64,000 bases of DNA, taken from NCBI GenBank assembly GCA_905178155.1, contig CAJINV010000003.1, positions 11,759,105 to 11,823,104 of the forward strand. The letters run 5' to 3'. Positions 36,601 through 47,200 of this stretch are shown one piece after another. Within the stretch, counting starts at the first letter, position 1, and the number at the start of each line of letters is the position of its first letter. The notes under the pieces are model-generated. The model was not told the DNA's origin. It made no database searches and saw nothing but the letters and a program-made list of their open reading frames with translations. Origin of the DNA: Amoebophrya sp. A120 (Eukaryota > Sar > Dinophyceae > Syndiniales > Amoebophryaceae). The translations under genes were made by a program, and so were the position numbers.

Positions 36601-39600
36601 AGAAGTTGTTCGCCTCATCAAAATGATCTTCTTCAAACTCATCCTCAACTATGTCGTGCTGCGTGTCGTCATTTTGCGAATGCGATTGCAGTATTGAGGA
36701 TTCTCCTAACCTTTCTTCTTGCCCGGAAGGACGGTGAGCATTCCTTGTAGTTCTTGTCGCCGAAATAGTAGTACTTCCGCTGTTGCGAACAAGATCATTA
36801 GTACTATGGTATCTTCCCCCCCTCACCTGGTACAGACTCTGGACGTCCTCGTCTGCGGAGCGCAGAAATGACGGCCAACGGAGATGCAACCCATCTGCGA
36901 ACACGCGGCGCAATAAAGCGCGGACGGAGTAGATAGAGAGGGAGGGGGTAGTGGTAGTGTCGCCGCGGAGGTCGCGACGAGACGAAGATTGGTCTCGGTT
37001 GTTCATCCCAGCGTCGTCGCGGTTGTTGTACAGAGGATCATTATCTGTGTTGTTAATATCGTTGTCCCCATAGATTGGTCTCCCGGCTTGCAGGTTGTCC
37101 TCGTCGTTCAATATTTCATCTTCTCGATCCTCTATTTCATCTTCCCGGTCATAGTTGTCAAACCGGTCATCTTCGTGATGAACCACCGCGCCATAATTGT
37201 ACGCGTTCTGTCTAGCCACCAATCCGGGGTCGAGGAGGTCGGGCGCGGAATCATCATCACCGTGAAGACCACGACCTACGTGTGTTCTACCAGTTGTACC
37301 TCTGCCGCCCCTAGAAGTAGTTGTGCTTCTCATCATGTAGTAGTTCCACGGCATGGCGGCCCAGGGAAACCTGGACAGAGAAAAGTCCGTACTCGAGGCT
37401 TCATCGTCGAGGAAGTTGTCGAGTTCTTCCTGGTCGTCATTTATTCGCTGCTGGTTGAGGTTAGCACGAAGACCAGCGAACGTCCGACCGGAAGTACTGG
37501 AGCTCGACCCGCCCTGCTGGAAGTTCCCCCGGTTGGTCAGCCTACGCCGCAACGCCGCGCCGGTGCTTGTGTTCTGGTAGTGGAACAACTGTTGGTCCTC
37601 TGTCTGGGTCCTACTTCGGGAAGAGGAACCACTCCTGGTCCTGTTGTAGCTCAGCTGCATATAATTATCTCTAGTTCGCCCGTTATAATTATGCGCATAA
37701 TTCTCCTCACTGAAGTACTTCGCCTCAAAGTCCCCACTGTACGGGTCGCAACTGGGGGCGGACCGCAACCCGGATTCATATGCATTGCAAATATCGATCT
37801 GGGTCTGGAAAGAACCTGTGATGCATGTCAGCGAATAGAAAGCACATTCTTGTGATGCACCGCCAAGCATGACAGATTTTTCCGTTGCTCTTTGTTGCGT
37901 AACCCGCATGACAAACAGCCTTCTTGCAAGACAGACAAGAGCAGCTCTTGCTGGCCACGCAATACTTACAGAGCTCAGCGGAATGCCAGACTAGCATAAC
38001 AAATCTCGCAATTATCTTCCCGACCCAGACATATTTGCAGTGGATAACTCAAACCGGCCGACGATGGTTCCCGCGTGTTCCACCTTCCGGTTCCGCAGTC
38101 TCGCGGCCGTCTATCCTGTGTAAAAACATCCCCACCCCAGAGTCAAGATGGACACTTAGCAACACAAGTCCAGAACTTTTGGGAGCCACGCATGACAAGT
38201 TGCAGTCCGTAGTGTAGTGCATGTTAGCAAGGACAACCGCATCACAAATCCATCTGCTTATCCTGTTTACAGCATGACAAATTCCAAAACACGACTGTAA
38301 ATGCCTCTTATGGAGATGCGCATTGCAAATCTTCCTGTAATCGCAAGTCTGCATGACAATTGTGAGGTGGGGACGGTTTTACTTAGGATACCGTCAACTC
38401 CGGCCTTCTCCGGTGCAGCGACAACGACATCCTTTCGTAGTCGGGATCCAGGAATTGGACTTTCTGGTTCAGACTGTCCAAACAGATCACGCAGTCCTCG
38501 TCCTGCAAGTCTCTGCCCGAGTGCGAGGCGCAGCAGTAGTCCAGTTTCGTCTTCCCGTCCGGGAGGTAGTACTCTCGACCGGCGGTCACCAGCTCGTGGG
38601 GGAAATTCCAAACCTAAGAGTACAGAACAGTTGTTCTTGTCAAAAGTAGTCAGTGTGATCCTAGTAGAAGACTAGCACCATGTTGCCAGGAGCGATCTGG
38701 TGCGACATGTACTTGACAACTTGTCACCTCGTAGTTCATCTTCTACCGGTACTTCCTGCCAAGGTACTTTCTTACTTACCTTACATGATGAGAACCCAAT
38801 AAACACGACAGAAAATGTAAGAATAAATTCACACAAGACAAAGAAGTAAATTACCATATCCAGCTCCCCTCTCTCGTACAGCGAGAAGGGGCGGCCGCAG
38901 AATTCCCAGGCCATCCCGGACAACAAGATCGCGATGGACAAATACAAAGTCGTTTCGTCCAGAATCGCGTTCTCGTGATACTCGTCTCGCGGCATGGTGG
39001 TTAGCGTCCCGAAGTACAATCGCAGCGTGTAGTCCACCTCGAAGAGCCGTAAGCAGATCAGGAACCCCGCGTACTCCTGAATGGCGAGCAAATGGTCAAA
39101 CAGCCCCTCCGCGGTTAAGTGCACGGTGTACAAACTCGGCGTTTTCTCGATGCAGTCCACGCGCAGAATGTAGGTGAAGAAGAACATCTTGCAGAACTGA
39201 AAGACCGCGCAGAAAGCCAGGAGATACGCGAGGAGGTGCTCCATCAGAACGTTGTACCCGTGCCAGACGAAGAGGGAAAGCAGAAACCCGGTCCACAACC
39301 CCCAGGTGCCGGCGATTTTGGGCTCCGAAACTTTGAACGCTTCAGCGTCGCCGACGCAGGCTGTTGGAGTGTTTTGATAGTTGTGATACAGTTGAAGTAT
39401 AAACACAAAGCGACTGAATACTATAGACTCCTTCGCGCAATGGAAAAAGTAAAAATCGACATCGATCTTCAGCGCTTCTACTTTGTTGAAAAATTATAAG
39501 TACCTCTGACGAGCCAGTAGACCAATTCCGCGGCATGGTGGACCAAAATGTTTGCGGGGAAGAAGACAAAAACTGATGTGAAAAACACCACGGCATAGAG

Positions 39601-39783
39601 CAGTGCAACGATGCACCACAGCACGAGGTTCCGCAGAGCTACCCACATTTCTTTCGTTCGCCTTGACAAGGAGTAGATATTATATGCCTGCTTCTTCCTA
39701 CTTCCTACTGCGGCAATTGGTGTGCAATGGCGCTTGGCCGCGCCTCGCAGTGCTCCTTACCCACGAACCGGCATCTTCGACAT
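30676..39783 (-). CDS. Giant multi-spanning membrane RING-type E3 ubiquitin ligase
   Basis: About 2,500 residues. A 23-bp first exon (39783-39761, MSKMPVRG) splices by GT-AG introns to 39661-39504, 39360-38780 and 38613-38391. These encode several hydrophobic spans (WCIVALLYAVVFFTSVFVFF, GLWTGFLLSLFVW, LLAYLLAFCAVFQFCKMFFF, MVIYFFVLCEFILTF), as in ER ligases of the HRD1 type. The first RING ligand pair is CVIC (about 38490). The rest of the RING-H2, LPCKHVFHSDCLKNW and CPTCRHRL, lies near 35160-35050, after about 815 acidic, Asp/Asn/Ser-rich residues. Further spans follow (GFVMLFVLLLSFPVLHVL), then a long Ser/Thr/Glu-rich tail. Introners at 38112, 37779, 35950 and 31826 are removed in frame. 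The expected role is membrane-anchored ubiquitination, possibly ER quality control. The ligase class is strong, the specific substrate pathway inferred. Confidence 0.85.
31826..32082. mobile_element. Family B introner element
   Basis: Starts TATGGATTGTAAAAATGTCT and ends with a mirrored ACATTTTTACATTTGATA. The duplication AGTCC is perfect (31821-31825, 32083-32087). Excision joins VSKLD to SFVEAEF in frame. Confidence 0.93.
35950..36273. mobile_element. Family D introner element
   Basis: Starts TATCCTAAGGAAAAATCCCC and ends with mirrored GGGGATTTTTCCTTTTGATA. Duplications CTATT and CTATC match at four of five bases. Excision joins GIGPI to EITLARQ, inside the insert that splits the RING. Confidence 0.9.
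37779..38046. mobile_element. Family B introner element
   Basis: Starts TATGCATTGCAAATATCGAT, ends CAGACATATTTGCAGTGGATA. Duplications ATTCA and ACTCA match at four of five bases. Excision joins VGRFE to SGLRSAP in frame. Confidence 0.9.
38112..38390. mobile_element. Family G introner element, uninterrupted copy
   Basis: Starts TATCCTGTGTAAAAACATCC and ends with mirrored GGACGGTTTTACTTAGGATA. The duplication CCGTC is perfect (38107-38111, 38391-38395). Excision joins PELT to AARLRNR shortly after the CVIC pair. This copy serves as the empty reference for the LINE-bearing copy at 57032. Confidence 0.93.
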
Positions 39784-40832
39784 TTTAAGTTTCTTTAACC
39801 GAAGCAGGTGGAGCCCATGGGATTGTGTCACCTCGTCAACAAATCGTGCGGCCATTGTGTATTGTAGAAAAAAATGAATGAGCAGCGTCGCCAACAAAAA
39901 TTGCTCTAGAGAAATTGAAACAAACTAAGCGGGTACAACACCAAAATTTTCGGGGTAAAAGGTTCGGTCGGGGAAAAACACTACACAAATGGGAAAAAAG
40001 GTCGTAGATCCTGCTTTCTTTCGGTTTCTACATCACAATCGATCATGGGTCGCATACTTTCCAATTTGTCGACAAAAACAAACTTTTTCTCGAAAGACGC
40101 GAATTGGTGAAAAGACCTTGCGTAGATTCGTCCAAAAGTTGATCGACTTTTACCGCGAAGAAGCGCTTTGGTTGCAATTTGAAACTCGAGGTCCTCGACA
40201 CAAAAATTTGCGAAAAAGGAGCAATGGCAATCTCTGAGTGAAACATTCATGAATGATCGATGAGTCAGGCTGTCGCGATATGGTCCCTCAGGCAAACTGA
40301 AAAACTTGATATTTTTGAACCGAAGATCTCCTTCATTCGATTATTTCTATTTCAAAACTACCACTGCGTCGTCTGGAATTCGAAACAAACACATTCAAAA
40401 AAAGAACACGAGCGGCGCAAGATGAATCGGTGATGATGTATCTGTCACATCTTCACCGGGAGTTGCCGTACTGCAGTAATATTTGGATCACAATGAATCT
40501 ACAACTGCGCCACACGTAACTAGGTACTTACCACGACCGTTCCTCGGGACTGGGTGCTGTTCCTTTTGTTTTCGATGAACTTGGTTCCACTACTTTCAAC
40601 ATCAACACTCCTTCGCAATACTCCCGCCGTAAAGCTCAAAAACAAAAAGTTTGAGCTTGTTCTAACCACACACTCGTGGACAAAAAATGTGTCCGCCCGC
40701 GGAGAAGTCGTGTTGGCACTAGTAGAAGAACGACCCCCCGCCCCCGAGGTCTTTCTACTATAACTACGTGTGAAAATGTTCAAGTGAACAAGACCCCTGA
40801 AGTTTTATTCACAATACTTCTTCATCCCCGCC
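39784..40832. other. Spacer between the RING ligase gene and PRP19
   Basis: About 1 kb with a 104-codon minus-strand open frame (39981-40295). That frame has no convincing domain, start context or splice signal, so I leave it uncalled. The segment 40500-40760 has moderately high GC and several short open frames. No repeat or element seen. Confidence 0.35.
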
Positions 40833-43365
40833 TCACAAATCCACGTTTTCGTACAGCCTTAAATGCCTGTCCATGGACACACTGGCGATCACATCCGGCC
40901 CGAACCACGCGTCCATGACCTCGTCCTTGTGGTCCGACAATGTTCTCTTGTGCACGAAACCGGCTTCCTTCGACTCCTGTGCGTAGATGTGGACCGCGGA
41001 CTCGCTGCAAATCAGCAGGTACTTGTATTACAGTGAAAAATGCCCCCACCCCCAATGTTGCATATAATTTGTGATGCTAAAACAACCGAACCGACATTGC
41101 CATTGTCCGGCATCGCTGGGAAGGCTTGCCTCCGCAGGCGCAATAATTTGTGATGCGAAGTTTCCAAATGAAAACTTTTTGTCATGCATGAAAGGAGTAT
41201 GAATCTTTCTGATGCAGAGTCTAGGCGCGTATCGCATCGCTTGCATGACAAGCACCGCTCTTGCTGGGATCTTTTGCAATACAAATTTTTGCCATTCACG
41301 ATCGGAAATCTGCGATGGTGATAGATGCAAGAGGGCGAATGTTTCATTTGGAAAGGTTTGCAATACAAATGCTCGCAGGTTGGGGGGTGGGGGCATAATT
41401 TTTCATTGCAATAACTTGCCCGTTTTGTCGTACCGGATCTTCTGCACCGTGTTTTCGTTGAACTCCAAGGTTTGGAGTAAATTCGACTTCCGCAGGTCCC
41501 AAATCTGCACGGCGCCGGAGCTGGTGGCGGCGGCCAGCGAGGTACAGTTCGGGTTGAACTGGCAGCAGGAAATGATCCCTCGTCCCGTCCTGTTCGGGTC
41601 TTGCTCATCCGCGGGCAGGGACATGGTGCCCGGAATGCTGTTGACGCCGTCGGAGGTTTCGTCCTCCTCGTTGACCGCATCTGGGTCGTTCACCGGCTGG
41701 ATCTCCAGCGCGCCGTCCGCGCGACCGAGCGCGAGCAAACCGCCTCCCGGGTGGTAGGAGCTTGCGGTCACCTCGCTGGGGAGTTGCTTGCGGTGGGCGA
41801 CGAGCTCGCCGGAGTTGGCATCCACGATGGACCAGGACTTGTCCTTGGAACTTGCGAGAAAATAGGGCCCCACGTCGTCGGAGGTGCAGGGGTGGAAGGT
41901 CACGTTGGTGATTTCCCGTCGGTGAAACCGGTAGCTGTTGGTCTTCACGAAACCCCGTTCCCACTCCTTGTTGTTTGCCCGCCAAATGCCGATCGACCCG
42001 TCCAGACCACCGGCCACGATAAAATCGTTGTAGGTAGCGACGGCGGTAATCGGCTTGGCGTCCTGTAGTAGTGGGTTTTTACAGTGAATACACATGAGGT
42101 CGACGAGGTGAATACAATCTTCAAAATTATGCTCATGCTAATTATACACAAGAACCTGAAAAAGTTTGTCACCTGCTCGCAGCTCGCAGAAGTACAACGG
42201 AAGCCAAATGCTATTATATGCTTTGTCATGATACTTCTGAAGTAAAAACTACTACAAGAACATCAATACCTTCAACTGTATCTTCAGTTGGTCCACCATG
42301 GACTTTTTTTGTTTGTGAAACACGACCACGGTTCCGTCTACCCCTCCCGTGACGAGCATATCCTCCAGTTCTGGGTGTAACGCCAAGCACCGAATGCCCT
42401 TCACCGTCGTCGAGTGCAGCGGCACGGCCGCGACCGGATCAAACTTTTCGTATTCGATGAACTGCTTATTCTTCTTTTCCCTTCTTGCCGCGCGGAATTT
42501 CGTTTCCAACTCCTGCATCTCCCTCAAAAAGTCCTTACTTGGGTAGTTCGGAATACTCTTCTGGACCCCGTTGCCCATGCTACCGGAAACCATCGCCCCG
42601 TTCGCGGTAAAGGCTTTGGGTCCCAGATTCTGCATCTCCTCAACGAGCGACTGATTCCTCTGCTTCAACTCGTCAATTTCCCTCTGTTGGTTCACCATCA
42701 GGCGGATGGCCGCGTCTTCCGTGTAGAGCGTCGTGGATAGTTCCTGCTTGAGCGATTTGTTTTCCTTCCGGATGCAGAAATTTTCCAGCAGAATCGAGTC
42801 CAAATCATTCCTCAATAACTGCACTAAATTGGGAATGCTGTGGGGGTGCGGTGCCTCGGGGACCTGCGCCCGCTCGGACTTAATCGCAACCAGGTCCTCC
42901 TTCTTCAGCGCTTCGCGGGTCACGGGACAGAATTTACCTGGAGATAAAACAAGTAGTAGAGGTTTTTATACATTAGGAGGATATCGTTTAAACTTGCATC
43001 ATTTAGAAAGATTCGTCACAATCGCATCACGTGGAGGTGGTCCTGGTGGTGGTCAAGGTCATCTAAATAACGCATGCAGCAAACAACCCACAGACCACCT
43101 CTGCAGCCCGTCTTTCGCTTTCTCAAGCAACACATTCAAAAAACATCCTATATATGGAAGTACCTGTGCTCTCCAAGTAGGTTTCGATAGCCCGCTTTTC
43201 GAAGATGTATCCGTGTGGCGAAAGAACGGGCTCCTGCGGCACTATACCGAGCAGGTTGCAGACAATCGAAGGCGCCACGCCCGTGTTGATTTTGGTCGGA
43301 TTGTCGTCGCCGAGGAGGGGCCCGCCATTGCGCAGAGCGGAATGGTCGTCGTCGGTGTGCTCCAT
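40833..43365 (-). CDS. PRP19: PRP19: U-box and WD40 pre-mRNA splicing factor / E3 ligase
   Basis: About 568 residues in exons 43365-43164, 42937-42270, 42062-41414 and 41025-40833. Ordinary introns at 42938-43163 and 42063-42269 are GT-AG with matching phases (1 and 0). The third gap is a family A introner. The N-terminal U-box reads IVCNLLGIVPQEPVLSPHGY then FEKRAIETYLESTG and FCPVTREAL; it follows a 30-residue extension not usual in the family. A helical tetramerisation segment follows (NLVQLLRNDLDSILLENF, then DAAIRLMVNQQREIDEL). WD40 blades follow: LHPELEDMLVTGGVDGTV, FIVAGGLDGSIGIWRANN, AATSSGAVQIWDLR and VIASVSMDRHLRLYEN before the stop. In other eukaryotes PRP19 forms the NineTeen complex, which ubiquitinates and stabilises the catalytic spliceosome. 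The family match is strong. Confidence 0.95.
41026..41413. mobile_element. Family A introner element, expanded copy
   Basis: At 388 bp this is about 80 bp longer than the other family A copies. The extra sequence near 41060-41150 begins and ends with near-copies of ATAATTTGTGATGC. The duplication ACTTG is perfect (41021-41025, 41414-41418). Excision joins KTGK to YLLICSE between the last PRP19 blades. Confidence 0.92.
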
Positions 43366-44286
43366 GATTGAAAAATTGCTGTCGCTACGTAGAAGTTGTA
43401 CTTGAGGAATTCTTGAAGTGAATGGAAACAAGAACAATTGGCTCACGTCGTGTGTGAACAAGAACAATTGTGAACTCGCTAGATTTAATTCCTTTCGAAC
43501 ACCTCCGCAGACCAATTGACGCGACTACTTCTACTTCGTATGAAGGTTGTTCAACGAAGGTAGTATATTCGGTTCGTCTAATTAATACGGTCGCTGGTTA
43601 AAAATAGTGCGAAGATAATCGATTCATTTGAACCATGAAAAGAGGAAGAGAAAAGAAGTCACATGAGATGATCCATCGCATTTTCTTTTTCATGCCTGTT
43701 TTTGTTGCCACTGATAAAATTTGATCCCTTTCGCGGTTTGTCATCGGCTTTAGGTTAGTGACAGTTTGAAATTTATTCACGGGCACGGTAAACATGACGG
43801 GATCTTGGAGAATCGCCGGTGGTTGCTAGTTACTTACTTATCTAGGAGAAACCAACTTCAAAATTTTCTCTGGATCACGAAAGCATCTTCAACAGCATCT
43901 TCAAGATATTCCACGAAAGGCGGAACATGTTCAAATTCCACTCGTAAATGACTCGCATACGATCGCCATCAGCTGCTACTTGTTGCGCATGCTCTTTAAT
44001 GGAGGATTTTGCATGTTATAAGAACCTACTTCTTTCTACCTGCTCTGGTGCGCAAATCCATTGATCTTATTAGCGCCTCGAAGAACTCACAGAGGATGAT
44101 CCGTTGTTGTTTTGACATAATGCAAATGCTGGCCTATCATAATAAATTCGTTTTCATTTGTCACTGAGAGCGAAACAAAATCTGCCCCTGTACAGGGAAG
44201 CAGCTCCGCATCAACACCAGATGAGTAGTTCTCTGCTACTACTGGAATTAAACTCACTTCTCGGCCGCAGCACGTTCTGCCCCTGT
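43366..44286. other. Spacer upstream of PRP19
   Basis: About 0.9 kb between the PRP19 start and the anoctamin stop codon. Open frames are short and unconvincing. A direct repeat (GAACAAGAACAATTG, partly twice) lies near 43425-43470. No element or RNA gene seen. Confidence 0.4.
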
Positions 44287-47200
44287 TTACGCGGCGGGCC
44301 ACGGCTGCACGACGAAGTCCGTCGTCTCTTCCACCGAGGTCAAGTCAGATTTTTTCGACTTCAAGGGCAAGGTTAACTTGTCCACGTGCAGTTGCAACCT
44401 TGCACTCAGCACCTGCTCCTGCGACTCCGTGTCGTTGGGCGCGAGCATCGCTTCCACGACAATCTTCACCATCCCGAGGAAAAACGCGACCAGAAACCAC
44501 ACCGCGATGGGGTTCGGATCTTCCCCCGTGAGGTGCTTCAGAAAGCCCGTATCAAATGTAAAAATGTCTGGGTCTGGAAGATTCCGAGATTTGTCATGCA
44601 GTTTTTCCAAGCTCCACTAAGTCTGGAATGCAGGACCTAGCATCACAGGATCTGCAGCCCCTTTGTGATGCCTGTTCTGCATAAGAAATGCCCCCTCAGC
44701 ATGGCCAGAAATGAGCACCTTTTGCAAGTCACGCAACACAGATTTTTGTATGATGCGCAACATGCATCACAGGTTGCATTCTTCCAGACCCAGACATTTT
44801 TGCAATCCATAGCCCTCGAATTTATACAACTCCGCGGTGACGTATCAAAAGAAAAAAGCTCGTCACGAGCACTCATGGGCATTTTTGCAATACAAAAAAT
44901 GCCTGTCATGCGTAAAAATGCATGACAGCCAAACTTCATACGGGATTTCCCTTAGTGTTTCTGCAACACAAGGAAAAGCTGCGATGCTACGAAAATTTGT
45001 AATGCAAAGCCTCCAAGTTAGTGACTGTAACAAACTTTTTTCTCTCCATATGACGACCAAGAGGCAAGCGTTGAAGGGGATGGAGGCATAAACGATCCCG
45101 CGGAACACCTTGGTCCAAATCCCAATCCCAAACTCCGCGCCGACCGGGACCGGGCGGCGAACCAAGTACTTAATTTTCCAGTCGTCCACAAAAATTTCGC
45201 ACACCAGTGCAAGAAAGGACAAGATCGCGACCAGCGGACAGGAAATGGAGAACAGCACGAGAAAGCCAAACATCACGGCAATCTCCGTGAAGTCCTCGAT
45301 CGAGCCGTCGAAGGCCATTTCCCGCTCCCCATAGGGGTCTTGGAGGGTTTGCCGGTGGGCGGTTTCGAGCGTAAATTGGAGTTTTTGCCGCGTGATTTCT
45401 TCTTTCGATAGCTGCTTCTGCTTTTGTTCCGCATAATTGTTTCCATTTTCCTCATCGTCGTCGTTTGCGGAATCTACACTTGATTTAGTTTTCACCGCAC
45501 CCAGCAACGAATTCGAGCTGGCTTTGGAGGCTTTTCGCGGATCGCTCTGGCTGGTCGTGTGGTCTTCGTCGTGGTCTTTGGCGGAAGTTGTTTGCTCTTT
45601 CTCCTGCTTCAGACTGACGATCGAGGGGCTCGACTCGTGGTCATTCTGCACATTTGTCATTTGCTCTACTCCTCCTGTTGCTTCGCACTTCTTCTCCTCC
45701 TCAGTCTCTTTAAACCCGGACTTGAAAACCCTCTCTCGGTACCACTGCATCAGAATTGGCTGCGCCAGCTCGATGATGTTGCGGGCCGCGAAAACGAAGA
45801 TCAAAGAAACCAAATACCGGTTCGTGAGCCCAACTGCGCAAGTCACCCCGAAAATCAACGAGGGCTCAATGTGCGCGCAGATGGACTCATCCTCGGCCGA
45901 GAGGAACCTCCGGGAAGGTGAAGTTGCAGTCTCAAGAACTTGCTGCTGCACATCAACTGCCGGCGTTCTACTTGAGGAGAAAAAGTCAAACACCTTCTCG
46001 ACCCAGTCGCCGCCGAAGAAATATGCGCCTTGCTGCAGGAAGGAACTTGTAGTCCCCGCTGGTGGTCCTGCTTCACTTGGGTAGTTCAAAACGCGTGCTG
46101 TCGCTGGGTCAACATCTTCCCCCTGATTTTTCTCGTCCTCCAACGCCATCATGAAGAAGGCGTAGTAAATCAATATCAAATGTAAAAGTGTCTGGGTCTA
46201 GGAGATTGCGAGATTTGTCATGCATATTTGGCATGACCCAGGATGTCTGTAATGCATGACCTAACATCACTGATTTTTAGAGACCTTCCAGATGCCTACT
46301 CCGCATGACAAATGCCCTCCCCGCGTAGCACAAACTGGACTTCTCTTTTGCTGGTCACGCAATACAGATCTTTTATAGAGTCCAAAGTTAGCATCACAAG
46401 TTCCAACCTTCCAGACCCAGATATATTTGCAATGCATAATCAACGAGGAGTAGCAATTCAAAAAGTTGAACGCCGCGGTTTTGAACGCGTAGGAATCCAG
46501 GAAGGAGGAGTACAGTCTGTGGTTCTCGAACTGCGTCAACCACAACGCGACGATCGCGTAGACGTAGTTGAAAATCAGAATCACCACCGCGTTGATCGCG
46601 CCGACCAAAGACTGCGCGTAGTTGTAGTGGTAGTCGAAGAGGATGATCGTGCAGTACTTGGCGATCTTGATCCGCAAAGCCGAGATCAAAACCACCGCCA
46701 CCATGTATTACAGTGAAAAATGCCTCCACCCCCGAACTTGGGAGCATTTGTATTGCAAACCTTTCCAAATCAAACATTCGCCCCCTTGCATCTATCACCA
46801 TCACAGGTTTCCAATCGCGAATAGCAAAAATTTGTATTGCAAAAGACCCCAACAGCAGCCGGGTCTGTGATGCAAAAGACCCCTTGCGAACCTAGATTCT
46901 GCATCAGAAAGGCGCGCAATCCCTTCATGCAAGACAAAAAACTTTCATTTGGAAACTTTGCATGACAAACTTTTTCAAATTCCGGGGTGGGGACATTTTT
47001 CACTGTAATACCATGACCGCGGCAATCGCGCTGAGCGAAACCAAGTTCGAGATCATGGACCGCAGTTTCTTGATCCAGCTCGCGAAGTACAGCTCTCCCT
47101 TATTACAGTGAAAAATGCCCCCACCACCGAACTTGGGAGCATTTGTATTGCAAACCTTTGCAAATGAAACAATCGCCCTCTTGTATCTATCAGCATCACA

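Noticed and set aside
36989-37855. A 288-codon hydrophobic plus-strand frame.
   Set aside because: It is antisense to the Asp/Asn-rich insert of the RING ligase; Val/Ile-rich text is expected from reversed Asp/Asn codons.
39981-40295. A 104-codon minus-strand frame.
   Set aside because: No ATG context, splice signal or recognisable composition, and it lies in an otherwise empty spacer.
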